64,000 bases of DNA from JBMOMT01 sp049324835 (GCA_049324835.1 JBMOMT010000027.1:1-64000); one strand, 5' to 3'. Shown: positions 33,733-43,007, numbered from the stretch's first letter. The notes: a model not told the origin generated them from the sequence alone. A program made the numbers and translations.

Positions 33733-35688
33733 ATGAGCGTTCGGTTTGAACACCTGTTTCAGCCCATCACGTTTCGTACGTTCGAGGTCAAGAACCGCAT
33801 CGTCATGCCGCCCATGGCCATTTACATCCCCGGCTCGGAGGGGTTCGTCAGGCAGCGGCTGATCGACTATTACGAGGCCCGGGCGCGAGGCGGCGTGGGC
33901 TACATCGTGGTCAACGCCACCGTGGTCAGCGAGCCCAGCGGCCGATCACATCCCAACCAGACCCGCATCACCGACGACAAGTACATTCCCGGCCTGAAAC
34001 AACTGGTCGACGTCATCCACGCTTACGATGTCAAAACCTCCATCCAGCTCTATCACGCCGGGCGGCAGCGCTACGGCCTGGTCGCCGGGCCGCCCACCCT
34101 CAGCCCCTCCGGCATCCCGGATCCGGTGCGCAAAGACCCCACGCGGGCCATCACCGTGGCCGAGATCGAGACGCTGGTGGAGGAATATGCCCAGGCCGCG
34201 CGCCGCGCCCAGGCGGCCGGCTTTGACGGCGTGGAGGTCCACTGCGCCCACGGTTACTTGCTGGCCGGATTCCTCTCTCCCTTTCAGAACCGCCGCACCG
34301 ACGAATACGGCGGCAGCGTGTGGAACCGCAGCCGCATCGTGCGCCAGATTTTCGAACGCATCCGGGCGGTGGCGGGCGACGATCTGCTGCTCCAGGTGCG
34401 CATCAACGGCCACGACTATGTGAACGGCGGCAACACACTGGAGGACGCTCAAGAGATCGCCAAAATCCTGGTCGACGCCGGAGCGGAGGTGGTGCACGTC
34501 TCGGCCGGCATGGCTCCCAGCGGGCAATACACCTTTTTGCCGGCCGCCATCCCCCAGGGCTACAACGTCTACCTGGCCGAGGGTATCAAGGAGGCGGTAG
34601 GCCCGCACGTGCCGGTCATCGCTGTGGGCGCCATCGAAGACCCGGTTTTCGCCGAAAAGGTGCTGGCAGAAACCAACATCGATCTCGTGGCCGTTGGCCG
34701 CCCGCTGTTCGCCGATCCGGAATGGCCCAACAAGGCCCGGGAAGGCCGGCTGGCAGAGATTCGCCCCTGCCTGCGTTGTTCCAAGAGCGCCGGTGTGTGG
34801 CCGGAGGACATGCGCTGCACGGTCAACGCCGCCGTGGGCCAGGAGGCTGCCTTTGAGGCGGGGCTGCTGCCCACCGATGCTCCCAAGAAGGTGCTGGTCG
34901 TTGGTGCAGGGCCGGCCGGGCTGGAAGCGGCCCGCCTGGCGACCCTCCGCGGCCATTCGGTGACGTTGATCGACGAGGCGGATCAGATCGGCGGCAAGGT
35001 GCTTCTGGCCATGATCCCACCGGACAAGGACAAGCAGAAAAAGTGGCTCGATTATTACGCTCACGAGATGGCGCGGCTGGGCGTGCGGCTGGAGCTGGGC
35101 CGCGAGGTCACGGCCAGGGACGTGGACGCGCTCAACCCCGACGTGGTGATCGTGGCCACGGGCGGCAGGCCGCTGTTGCCCAAGAGCATCCAGGGGCTGG
35201 ATCAACCCGGCGTGGTGACGGCCGACGACGTGCTGCTGGGTCGGGCCCAGGTGGGCCAAAGCGTGGCCATCGTGGGCGGCAGCTCCATGGGTATCGAAAC
35301 GGCCGAGTTCATTCTGCAGCAGCCGGGCAAGAGAGTGGTGGTGGTAGAGATGATGCACACTATTTTGATGGACATCAGCCACGACGCCGAGCTGGCCCTG
35401 CTGGACAAGCTGATCGACAAGGATTTTCGATACCTGACCAGCACGCTGGTCACCGGCGTGGAACGGAGCGACGGCAAACTGAATCTGTGCGTGAGGCGAT
35501 ACGCCCGCAAAGATCGGCTCACCGGTTTTGATACAGTGGTGATGGCTGTGGGTGTGGCGCCGAACGACGATCTGGGCCGCACCCTCCAGACCCGCCGCGA
35601 CAACGTCTATCTCATCGGCGATTGCGCCGGGGCGGGCGATTATCGCAAGGCCGTGCACGACGCCGCCGGCGTGGCGCTCAAGATCTAA
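33733..35688 (+). CDS. Old yellow enzyme / 2,4-dienoyl-CoA reductase family protein with incomplete Fe-S motif
   Basis: This 651-residue protein has a TIM barrel with FMN (NRIVMPPMA, IQLYHAGRQ, VEVHCAHGYLLAGFLSPFQN), a linker for [4Fe-4S], and FAD and NAD(P) Rossmann segments (VLVVGAGPAGLEAARLA; VAIVGGSSMGIETAEFI). The cluster motif should be C-x2-C-x3-C-x11-C. Here it reads CLRCSKSAGVWPEDMRC: the third Cys is Ala and the loop is shorter. The cluster may be lost or differently held, which would interrupt the FAD-to-FMN path. It likely reduces an enoyl or enone substrate. It ends at a terminator. Confidence 0.88.
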   Translation: MSVRFEHLFQPITFRTFEVKNRIVMPPMAIYIPGSEGFVRQRLIDYYEARARGGVGYIVVNATVVSEPSGRSHPNQTRITDDKYIPGLKQLVDVIHAYDVKTSIQLYHAGRQRYGLVAGPPTLSPSGIPDPVRKDPTRAITVAEIETLVEEYAQAARRAQAAGFDGVEVHCAHGYLLAGFLSPFQNRRTDEYGGSVWNRSRIVRQIFERIRAVAGDDLLLQVRINGHDYVNGGNTLEDAQEIAKILVDAGAEVVHVSAGMAPSGQYTFLPAAIPQGYNVYLAEGIKEAVGPHVPVIAVGAIEDPVFAEKVLAETNIDLVAVGRPLFADPEWPNKAREGRLAEIRPCLRCSKSAGVWPEDMRCTVNAAVGQEAAFEAGLLPTDAPKKVLVVGAGPAGLEAARLATLRGHSVTLIDEADQIGGKVLLAMIPPDKDKQKKWLDYYAHEMARLGVRLELGREVTARDVDALNPDVVIVATGGRPLLPKSIQGLDQPGVVTADDVLLGRAQVGQSVAIVGGSSMGIETAEFILQQPGKRVVVVEMMHTILMDISHDAELALLDKLIDKDFRYLTSTLVTGVERSDGKLNLCVRRYARKDRLTGFDTVVMAVGVAPNDDLGRTLQTRRDNVYLIGDCAGAGDYRKAVHDAAGVALKI

Positions 35689-35715
35689 GTGCAGGACAAT
35701 GGCGTCCTTTTCCAC

Positions 35716-35769
35716 GGTTGGGCCCCCGCCTCATCGGTGCGCCGTTCCATCTCCGGCGGGCGCCCAACC
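35716..35769 (+). terminator. Rho-independent terminator
   Basis: GGTTGGGC plus CCCGCC pair with GGCGGG plus GCCCAACC, with one extra base on each side, around a loop of about 24 nt. TCCTTTTACCTTA follows. It closes the transporter and enoate reductase unit. Confidence 0.7.
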
Positions 35770-35817
35770 TCCTTTTACCTTACATTCGGCTGAATTGGAC
35801 GAGTGAGGAGTATTTCT

Positions 35818-36591
35818 GTGAGGCTGGCAGAAAAGGCGGCGATCGTCACCGGCGCCGGCATGGGCATCGGGCGGGCGACGGCCCGGTTGTTTGCCGCAGA
35901 AGGGGCCGGGGTCGTGGTGGTGGACTATGACCCACAAGGCGGCCAGGAAACGGCGGCTCTGATCCGGGCCGACGGCGGCGAGGCGATTTTCGCCCAGGCC
36001 GATGTCTCCGATCCAGACGCTGTGCAGGCCATGGTGCGGGCGGCCATCGACCGCTACGGTCGCATCGACGTTCTGCACAACAACGCCGGCATCGATCTGC
36101 CCCAGGCCACCAACGTGGTCGAAACCGGGATCGAGGATTGGGACCGGACGCTGGCCGTCAACCTGAAGGGGGTTTTTCTCTGCTGCAAGGCCGTCATCCC
36201 AGAGATGGTGGCCCAGGGCGGCGGGGTCATCGTCAACACCGCCTCTGTGGCCGGGCTGGCGCCCATGCCGCAGGAGGCTGCTTACGGCGCTTCCAAGGCC
36301 GGGCTGCTCCTGCTCACCCGGCAGATGGCCCGCGACTATGCCCGGCGCAACATCCGGGTGAACAGCGTCTCGCCCGGCCCCATGGAGAAACCGACGCGCC
36401 ATCGGCTGGCCTATTTGCAAGAGCACCCCGCGGCCTTTGAGCGACGGCAGACCTTTGCGCAGCGGATGCCGCTGGGCCGCATGTGCCGGCCGGAGGACAT
36501 CGCCCGGGCGGCGCTCTTTCTGGCCTCCGACGAGGCGTCGATGATCACCGGCGCCGACCTGGTGGTCGATGGCGGTTTTTTGTTGGGATAA
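35818..36591 (+). CDS. SDR family oxidoreductase
   Basis: This 257-residue classical short-chain dehydrogenase has the cofactor motif TGAGMGIGRA, NNAG, catalytic Ser in NTASVAGLA and YGASK. An acidic residue after beta-2 (VVDYDPQ) favours NAD over NADP. GTG 35818 is chosen because GAGGAG lies 7 nt upstream. It is the first of three SDR genes in a row and probably oxidises hydroxyl intermediates of the acyl-CoA pathway that follows. The substrate is unknown. Confidence 0.9.
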   Translation: MRLAEKAAIVTGAGMGIGRATARLFAAEGAGVVVVDYDPQGGQETAALIRADGGEAIFAQADVSDPDAVQAMVRAAIDRYGRIDVLHNNAGIDLPQATNVVETGIEDWDRTLAVNLKGVFLCCKAVIPEMVAQGGGVIVNTASVAGLAPMPQEAAYGASKAGLLLLTRQMARDYARRNIRVNSVSPGPMEKPTRHRLAYLQEHPAAFERRQTFAQRMPLGRMCRPEDIARAALFLASDEASMITGADLVVDGGFLLG

Positions 36592-36599
36592 CGTGACGA

Positions 36600-36709
36600 T
36601 TCACCGCCGGAACGCAGAGACCACCGAGCCAGTGGTTGGGCCGCAGAGAACAGCCCCTCCCTGGCAACAACGATCAAGACCTCTGCGCGCTCGGCGTCTC
36701 GGCGGTGAA
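36600..36709. repeat. MITE-like element with TTCACCGCCG terminal inverted repeats
   Basis: TTCACCGCCG (36600-36609) and CGGCGGTGAA (36700-36709) are exact complements bounding 110 bp. Internal sequence just inside the ends is also partly complementary (AACGCAGAG against CTCGGCGTCT). It belongs to the style of dispersed CACCGC...GCAGAG repeats; a relic resembling it lies near 24455. No gene is inside. Confidence 0.55.
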
Positions 36710-36748
36710 GCACAAAGACAAACTTGCACGAGTGGAGGGTGCTTTTCG

Positions 36749-37516
36749 ATGAGACTGGATGGCAAGGTGGCGATCGTCACCGGCGCGGGGGGCGGCATCG
36801 GCAAGGGCATCGTGCTGTCGCTGGCCGGGGCCGGCGCCGACGTGGTGCTGGTCGATTTGGACGTGGCGGCGGCGCAAGGGGTGGCCGCAAAGGTGGAAAC
36901 GATGGGCCGAAAGGCCCTGGTGAAGGGAACCGACGTTTCCAGCGCCGAGTCGGTGGCCGACATGGTGACTATCGCTCTGGGCTGGCAGGACCGCATCGAT
37001 GTGCTGGTCAACAACGCCGGGGTGGAGATCATCCGGCCCGTGTTCGAGATCACCGAGGCCGATTGGGACAGGACGATGGCCGTCAATCTCAAGGGGGCCT
37101 GGCTGTGCACCCAGGCGGCGGCCAGGGTCATGGCCGAGGGGGGCAACGGCGGCCGGATCATCAACATCGGCTCCATCATGTCCGAGATGCCGGCGCCCGG
37201 CGAGCCTCATTACGCCGCCTCCAAGGGCGGTATTCTGATGCTCACCAAATCGCTGGCGCTGGACCTGGCTGCCTATGGCATCACCGTCAACGCCGTGGGG
37301 CCGGGGGTGGTGAAGAATGGCATGAGCAGCCGGGGATGCCTGGCCGATCCGGGCATGGCGGAGCAGATTTCGTCCAAGATTCCGCTGCGGCGATTGGGCC
37401 GGCCCGAGGACATCGGCGACGCGGTGGTGTTTCTGGCCTCGGATAGGGCCAGTTACGTGACCGGTGTGATGCTCTATGTCGACGGCGGCATGATTTTGAC
37501 ATCGCCATGGAGCTAA
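36749..37516 (+). CDS. SDR family oxidoreductase
   Basis: This 255-residue SDR has TGAGGGIGKG, NNAG, Ser in NIGSIMSE and YAASK. Asp after beta-2 (LVDLDV) indicates NAD preference. The ATG at 36749 follows GGAGGG at 11 nt. It is separated from the first SDR by the repeat element and from the third by 20 nt. It is only modestly like its neighbours, so these are distinct enzymes and not a recent triplication. Confidence 0.9.
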   Translation: MRLDGKVAIVTGAGGGIGKGIVLSLAGAGADVVLVDLDVAAAQGVAAKVETMGRKALVKGTDVSSAESVADMVTIALGWQDRIDVLVNNAGVEIIRPVFEITEADWDRTMAVNLKGAWLCTQAAARVMAEGGNGGRIINIGSIMSEMPAPGEPHYAASKGGILMLTKSLALDLAAYGITVNAVGPGVVKNGMSSRGCLADPGMAEQISSKIPLRRLGRPEDIGDAVVFLASDRASYVTGVMLYVDGGMILTSPWS

Positions 37517-37536
37517 ACCGTCAGGAGAGAGAGGCG

Positions 37537-38298
37537 ATGAAACTCGAAGGTAAAGTGGCTATCATCACCGGCGGTGGAAGCGGCATCGGGCGCGCCACGG
37601 CCATCCTGTTCGCCAGGGAGGGGGCCCGCGTCGTCGTGGCCGACATCGCGCCGGAGGGCGGCCGCGAAACCGTCGAGGCCATCCGGCGCAAAGGCGGCGA
37701 GGCGATCTGGGTCGAGACCGACGTCTCCAAAGCCGGCGATGTGATGGTGATGGTCGATGCGACGATTCAGGCCTTTGGCCGCATCGACGTGCTGTTCAAC
37801 AACGCCGCCGTCACCCTGCCCGCCTCGGTGGTGGAGGCCACGGAGGAGGTGTGGGACAGGACGATGGCCATCGATCTCAAGGGCGTCTTTTTGCCCTGCA
37901 AATACGCCATCCCGCACATGATCCGGGGCGGCGGCGGGGCGGTGATCAACACTGCTTCCATGTGTGGGCTGGTGGCGTCGCCCAACCAGGCGCCATACAG
38001 CGCGGCCAAGGGCGGCGTGGTGGCGCTAACGCGCCAGATGGCCATCGACTATGCGGCGCACAACATCCGGGTGAACGGCATCGCTCCCAGCGAGGTGCGC
38101 ACGCCCATGTTTCTGGGCTTTATCAACCGCGCGCCAGACCCGGAGAAAAAGATGCAAGAACTGGTGGCCCGCATTCCCATGCGGCGCGTGGCCGAGCCGG
38201 AGGAGCTGGCCCGGGCGGCCCTGTTTCTGGCCTCGGACGATTCGTCCTACGTCACCGGCGTCACGCTGCCGGTGGACGGCGGCCTGACGGCCATGTGA
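37537..38298 (+). CDS. SDR family oxidoreductase
   Basis: This 253-residue SDR has TGGGSGIGRA, NNAA in place of NNAG, Ser in NTASMCGLV and YSAAK. VADIAPEGG suggests NAD. It closely resembles the SDR at 35818 in layout (ETVEAIRRKGGEAIW against ETAALIRADGGEAIF), so those two may be paralogues. The ATG at 37537 has AGGAGAGAGAGG upstream. It precedes the CoA-transferase by 52 nt. Confidence 0.9.
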   Translation: MKLEGKVAIITGGGSGIGRATAILFAREGARVVVADIAPEGGRETVEAIRRKGGEAIWVETDVSKAGDVMVMVDATIQAFGRIDVLFNNAAVTLPASVVEATEEVWDRTMAIDLKGVFLPCKYAIPHMIRGGGGAVINTASMCGLVASPNQAPYSAAKGGVVALTRQMAIDYAAHNIRVNGIAPSEVRTPMFLGFINRAPDPEKKMQELVARIPMRRVAEPEELARAALFLASDDSSYVTGVTLPVDGGLTAM

Positions 38299-38350
38299 CG
38301 GGCGCGCGAGTCGACGAGTCGATCTGGACAGGATAGAACGAGGAGGAACG

Positions 38351-39583
38351 ATGAGCTCGAAAGAAAAATCCGGTCCGCTGGCCGGCATTCGGGTGTTATC
38401 CAACGAGGTGCAGGTGGCGGGGCCGTATTGCAGCATGACCCTGGCCGACCGCGGGGCCGACGTGATCAAGGTGGAACGGCCCAAATACGGCGATTCGGCC
38501 CGCGAGGGCGCGCCGGTGCTCAAGAACGATGCCGGCGAGCGGGTCAGTGGTTACTTTATGCGCTTCAACCGCAACAAACGCAGCATCACCCTGAATCTCA
38601 AAATGCCCCAGGCTCAAGAGATCTATTACGAATTGGCCCGGAAATCCGACGTGGTGATCGACAATCTGCGGCCCGGCGTGATGGATGAGCTGGGGCTGGG
38701 ATACGAGGATCTAAAGCCTCTCAATCCGGGGTTGATCTATGTCTCTATCAGTGGTTTTGGCACCATGCCCGAGTTGGAGGGTCTCTATGCCGGCCGCCCG
38801 GCCTACGACATCGTGGCGCAGGCCATGGGTGGGTTGATGTTCACCTGCGGCCAGGAGGGTGGCCCACCCACCTGGCTGGGTGTGGCGCTGGGTGATCTCT
38901 ATTCGGCGGCGCTGGCCGTCGAGGGCATTTTGTTCGCCCTGTTCGAGCGCAGCCGCACCGGCCAGGGTCAATACATCGACGTTTCCATGTACGATGCCAT
39001 ACTCTCTCTGGCCGAGCGCTCGATCACCGCCTATTCACTCACCGGCCACATTTTGGAGCGGGGCATCGAGCCCTTTATCGCGCCGTGGGGGCCGTTCCAG
39101 ACACGAGACGGCTGGATCGCCCTGATCGTGCCCACCGAGCGCGATTGGTCCCGTTTCTGCGAGGCCATGGAGCGGCCCGATCTGGTGGGCCTGGCCGGCG
39201 AGACCGATTCCGGCCCGGCGCGGGCGAAAAACATGCGCGCTGGTTCCTTAAAGTCTATCGTCGAAGATTGGATCGCGAGCCATACGACCGCGGAGGTGGT
39301 GGACAAACTGCTGGCCCAGGGATTGCCGGTGGGGCCGGTTCAGAACGCTCAGGAGATTTTCGAGTGCCCGCACGCAGCGGCGCGTCAGGCATTCGTCGAG
39401 ATAAACGATCCGGTGGCCGGAAAGGTCAAGCTGGTTGGCCCGCCCATCAAAATGTCCAACCAGATGGCGCCCATCGCACAACCCGCACCCCGACTGGGCG
39501 AGCACAACGCCGAGATACTGCAAGAGCTTTTGGGCTACACGCCGGAGCTGATCCGGGAACTGGACGAATCGGGCGTGCTGTGA
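38351..39583 (+). CDS. Class III CoA-transferase (CaiB/BaiF family)
   Basis: This 410-residue enzyme shows the family opening PLAGIRVLSNEVQVAGPYCS, GADVIKVERP, LNLKMPQAQEIYYELARKSD and the catalytic-Asp region LGVALGDLYSAALAVEG. It moves CoA between acyl groups without ATP and would activate a carboxylic acid entering the pathway. GAGGAGG lies 6 nt before the ATG. Position ahead of thiolase, AtuA and hydratase genes fits activation of an acid substrate such as a terpenoid or branched acid, which is inference. Confidence 0.9.
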   Translation: MSSKEKSGPLAGIRVLSNEVQVAGPYCSMTLADRGADVIKVERPKYGDSAREGAPVLKNDAGERVSGYFMRFNRNKRSITLNLKMPQAQEIYYELARKSDVVIDNLRPGVMDELGLGYEDLKPLNPGLIYVSISGFGTMPELEGLYAGRPAYDIVAQAMGGLMFTCGQEGGPPTWLGVALGDLYSAALAVEGILFALFERSRTGQGQYIDVSMYDAILSLAERSITAYSLTGHILERGIEPFIAPWGPFQTRDGWIALIVPTERDWSRFCEAMERPDLVGLAGETDSGPARAKNMRAGSLKSIVEDWIASHTTAEVVDKLLAQGLPVGPVQNAQEIFECPHAAARQAFVEINDPVAGKVKLVGPPIKMSNQMAPIAQPAPRLGEHNAEILQELLGYTPELIRELDESGVL

Positions 39584-39626
39584 GAGGGAAAAACCTGATG
39601 GGCAATAGTAGAGGAGGTTCGTTGGC

Positions 39627-40820
39627 ATGACAAAAGTGGTCGTTTTAGGCGCCGTGCGTACGCCATTCGGCAGGTTCGGCGGCACGCTCAAGGATTTTAC
39701 CCTGCCCGATCTGGGCGGGCTGGTGGTAAAAGAGGCGTTGTTGCGCGCAGGTGTGGCGGCCGGGGAGGTGGACGAGGTGGCGCTGGGCGTCAACCTGCCC
39801 GGCTCGGATCGATCCATCGCCCGGCAGGCGGCCTTGCGGGCCGGCATTCCGGACACGACGCCGGCCTACACCGTCGACCGGGCCTGCTGCTCGTCGATGG
39901 CGGCCATCAACATGGTCTGCCGCGCGCTGCGCCTGGGTGATGCCAGGGTGGTGGTGGGGGGCGGCACCGAGAACATGAGCCTGGTGCCCTATTTCGTGCA
40001 CGCCGCCCGCTGGGGCAATCGCCTGGGCGACATCGTGCTCAAAGACCAGCTGGTCATCAGTTGCCCTTATAGCGGCCGGGCGCGGGCGCTCCAGGCCGGT
40101 GAGGAGGCGGTGGCCTACGGCATTGGCCGCGAAGAGCAGGACCGCTGGGCGCTGCGCAGCCACCAGCGAGTGGTGGCGGCGCAAGAGGCTGGCTTTTTCG
40201 AGGCCGAGATCGTGCCGGTGGAGGTGCCTCAGCGCAAGGGGCCGCCGATTCTCTTCGACCGGGACGAAGCGGCGCGGCCCGATACGTCGCTGGAAAAGCT
40301 GGCGCGGCTGCCCACCATCTACGACAGCCCCACCGTCACGCCGGGCAACGCGCCCGATCTCAGCACCGGCGCGTCGGCGGTGGTACTGACCACAGCCCAA
40401 GAAGCCGGGCGGCGGGGCATCGAACCGCTGGCCACCATCGAGGCCTGGGCCATGGCGGCCGGCCATCCGGACAAGATCGCCAGCATCCCGGCCCACGCGG
40501 CGCAAAAGGCGCTGGATCGGCTGGGCATGACCGTGGACGATGTGGATCGGATCGAGATCAACGAGGCGTTTGCTGCCATGCCACTGGTTTCTACTCACAT
40601 TCTGGGCGGCGGCGATCCGGCCAGGATCGCCGCCATCCGCGAAAAAACCAACATCAACGGCGGCGCCATCGCCATCGGCCATCCCACCGGCGCCAGCGCG
40701 GCCCGGCTGGTGATGACGCTCATCTTTGCCCTGCGCCAGCGGGGCGGCGGCTGGGGGCTGGCAACCATCTGCGGCGGCATCGGCCAGGGCGAGGCGGTGA
40801 TCGTCCGGGTGGATGCCTGA
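39627..40820 (+). CDS. Thiolase family acetyl-CoA acyltransferase
   Basis: This 397-residue thiolase has the nucleophilic Cys in DRACCSSMAAI (about residue 89; two adjacent cysteines), INEAFA, the His in NGGAIAIGHPTGAS and the C-terminal Cys in TICGGIGQG. It would cleave 3-oxoacyl-CoA with CoA to give acetyl-CoA, or run in reverse. Use of CSSM in place of the common CGSG/CSSG segment may reflect a special acyl group. GAGGAGG precedes the ATG, and the end leads 31 nt on to atuA. Confidence 0.9.
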   Translation: MTKVVVLGAVRTPFGRFGGTLKDFTLPDLGGLVVKEALLRAGVAAGEVDEVALGVNLPGSDRSIARQAALRAGIPDTTPAYTVDRACCSSMAAINMVCRALRLGDARVVVGGGTENMSLVPYFVHAARWGNRLGDIVLKDQLVISCPYSGRARALQAGEEAVAYGIGREEQDRWALRSHQRVVAAQEAGFFEAEIVPVEVPQRKGPPILFDRDEAARPDTSLEKLARLPTIYDSPTVTPGNAPDLSTGASAVVLTTAQEAGRRGIEPLATIEAWAMAAGHPDKIASIPAHAAQKALDRLGMTVDDVDRIEINEAFAAMPLVSTHILGGGDPARIAAIREKTNINGGAIAIGHPTGASAARLVMTLIFALRQRGGGWGLATICGGIGQGEAVIVRVDA

Positions 40821-40851
40821 ACGGCGAAATCACTCATTGGGGAGGAAATAC

Positions 40852-42216
40852 ATGAAAACAGTACGTTTGGGAAATGGATCGGCTTACTGGGGCGACATGC
40901 TCGACCCGGCGGTGGACGTGGCGGCCAGGGGTGACATCGACTATCTGGGTCTGGATCACCTGGCCGAGCTGACGCTGGCTATTTTGCAGCGCTACAAGAA
41001 AAAGAACCCCAAGCACGGCTTTATTCCGGATCTGATCCCCTGGACCGAGGCGCTGTTGCCCATCACGTTTGAGAAGGGCATCACCATGATCACCAACGCC
41101 GGGGGGGCCAATCCAGAAGAGGGCGGGCGACGGGTGATCGAACTGGCGCGGCAGATGGGTTTCAAGGGCCTGAAGGTGGCCACCGTCGGCGGCGACGACG
41201 TGTTCGACAAGCTGGATGAGCTGGAGGCGGCGGGTGTGCCCTTTGTCAACATGGACACCGGCGAAGCGGGGCTCGACCGCATCCGCCAGGACATCGTGGC
41301 GGCCAACGCTTACGTGGGTTCGGAGGGGCTGCTGGAGGCGCTGGACGCCGGAGCCAGGTACATCGTCGCCGGCCGCATCTCCGATGGCGCTCCCTTTGTG
41401 GCGGCGCTGATGCACGAGTTCGGCTGGCGTTTTGAGGACGGCTATTGGGACCAGATCGGCGGCGGCATTATCGTTGGCCATCTGCTCGAGTGCGCCTGTT
41501 TCAGCACCGGCGGCGGTTCCAATCAGTGGCGCCAGGCCGTGGATGCCTGGAAGATCGGCTTTCCCATCGCCGAGGTGAACGAGATTCCGGAGGCGGTCGT
41601 CACCAAAGCGCCGGATACGGGCGGCGTCGTCAACCAGTGGACGGTGAAGGAGCAGTTGCTCTACGAGGTGCTGGATCCACACAACTATTACATGCCCGAT
41701 GGCATCGCCGACCTGGGCAACGTGACGGTTGAAGAGGTGGGTGAGAATCGGGTGCGGGTGAAGGGCTTTCGTGGCAAGCCGCGGCCCGATACGCTCAAGC
41801 TGTGCATCGGTTATAGCGATGGCTGGATCGCCGAGGGCCTGCTACTCTTTTCCTGGCCCGACGCGCTGGAAAAGGCCCAGCGGGCGGAAGATATCGTGCG
41901 CAAGCGGCTCAAGTACCGCGTGGGGGTGGAGCCGCAAGAGATCCGCTTCGATTACATCGGCGTCAATGCGCTGCACGGCCAGACGGCGGCGCTGCCCGAT
42001 GGCGAGTTGAACGAAGTGGGGCTGCGCATCGCCGCCAAAGTGCGCACCGAACAGGAGGCCGATCTGGTTCGCCGTGAGGCCACGCACCTGTGGACGCTGG
42101 GCGGCATCGGCACCGCTTTTGGTGTGCCCTTCCGGCCGCGACCGGTGGTGGCGCTGTGGCCCACGCTGGTGCCGCGCGACGCGGTGGAGATCAAAGTGAC
42201 AGTCGAGGAAGTGTAG
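40852..42216 (+). CDS. atuA: AtuA family protein, N-terminal (main) domain only
   Basis: The 454-residue product matches the acyclic terpene utilization AtuA / DUF1446 family: RLGNGSAYWGDMLDP, DYLGLDHLAELTLAIL, TNAGGANPEEGGRRVIELA and YIVAGRISDGAPFVAAL. AtuA is required for citronellol/geraniol-type catabolism in pseudomonads, but its reaction is unresolved. The extra C-terminal domain of longer AtuA proteins is missing here and is encoded separately at 44848. GGGGAGGAAATAC precedes the ATG at 40852, so an upstream start at 40813 is discarded. The hydratase gene begins 2 nt after its stop. Confidence 0.88.
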   Translation: MKTVRLGNGSAYWGDMLDPAVDVAARGDIDYLGLDHLAELTLAILQRYKKKNPKHGFIPDLIPWTEALLPITFEKGITMITNAGGANPEEGGRRVIELARQMGFKGLKVATVGGDDVFDKLDELEAAGVPFVNMDTGEAGLDRIRQDIVAANAYVGSEGLLEALDAGARYIVAGRISDGAPFVAALMHEFGWRFEDGYWDQIGGGIIVGHLLECACFSTGGGSNQWRQAVDAWKIGFPIAEVNEIPEAVVTKAPDTGGVVNQWTVKEQLLYEVLDPHNYYMPDGIADLGNVTVEEVGENRVRVKGFRGKPRPDTLKLCIGYSDGWIAEGLLLFSWPDALEKAQRAEDIVRKRLKYRVGVEPQEIRFDYIGVNALHGQTAALPDGELNEVGLRIAAKVRTEQEADLVRREATHLWTLGGIGTAFGVPFRPRPVVALWPTLVPRDAVEIKVTVEEV

Positions 42217-42217
42217 C

Positions 42218-42997
42218 ATGAGCGAGCCATTGATTTTGCTGGAAAAAGTGGGGCGTGTGGCCCGGCTGACGCTCAACAACCCGGACAAACGCAACGCCAT
42301 GAACTATGCCATGGTCAACGCCCTCATCGCTGCGCTGCGGCAAGCCGATGCCGATCCGGAGGTGCGGGCGGTGGTCGTGGCCGGGGCGGGTGATCATTTC
42401 TCCGCCGGCGGCGACTTGAAAGAGTTTGCCCAGGAGCTCGACCTGTCGGCTTTTGAGCACTGGCAAGCCGCCGAGCCGTGGATCGAACTGTTTCAGTTGG
42501 CGCCGGCCATGCGGGTGCCGCTGATCGCGGCGGTGCAGGGTTACGCGCTGGCCGGCGGCTGCGGCCTGGTGGCGCTGTGTGATCTGGCCGTCGCTGCTGA
42601 GGATGCCACGCTGGGCACCACCGAGATCCGCATCGGCCTCTTTCCCATGATCATCTTTCCGGCGTTGCGCCGGGCCGTGGGTGAGCGTAAGGCGCTGGAG
42701 ATGGCCCTGACGGGCAGGATGGTCGAGGCCGAAGAGGCCCGGCGTATGGGGTTGGTGAACCAGGTGACGCCGCGGGCCGAGCTGTTGGAGACGGCCATGG
42801 AGCTGGCGGCCAGCATCGCCCGCAAGGGGCCGGCGGCCGTGACCATGGGCAAACGTCTGTTCTACGCCACGGCCGACATGGGCTACGACGAGGCGCTCGA
42901 GTTCGCCCGCAACATCCGCGTGGCCTATATGCTGGCCGACGACGTGGCCGAGGGTGTGGACGCCTTTCTCAACAAACGCCAGCCGAATTGGGGTTAG
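42218..42997 (+). CDS. Enoyl-CoA hydratase/isomerase, Liu/Atu-hydratase-like
   Basis: This 259-residue crotonase-fold enzyme has oxyanion-hole segments HFSAGGDLKEF and GYALAGGCGLVALCD. The first catalytic Glu of classical crotonase (GGGCEL) is Gly here (GGCGL), while the second is kept (GTTEIRIGLFP). From memory, that pattern and the GLFPMIIFP stretch recall 3-methylglutaconyl-CoA and isohexenylglutaconyl-CoA hydratases (LiuC/AtuE) more than straight-chain crotonases. Hydration of a carboxylated branched enoyl-CoA would fit the atuA and carboxyltransferase neighbours. The substrate assignment is inference. Confidence 0.85.
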   Translation: MSEPLILLEKVGRVARLTLNNPDKRNAMNYAMVNALIAALRQADADPEVRAVVVAGAGDHFSAGGDLKEFAQELDLSAFEHWQAAEPWIELFQLAPAMRVPLIAAVQGYALAGGCGLVALCDLAVAAEDATLGTTEIRIGLFPMIIFPALRRAVGERKALEMALTGRMVEAEEARRMGLVNQVTPRAELLETAMELAASIARKGPAAVTMGKRLFYATADMGYDEALEFARNIRVAYMLADDVAEGVDAFLNKRQPNWG

Positions 42998-43007
42998 GAG
43001 GTCCGAC

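Noticed and set aside
36600..36709. Possible structured RNA gene
   Set aside because: Only the ends and a little of the interior pair, there is no promoter or terminator around it, and the sequence looks like a dispersed repeat.
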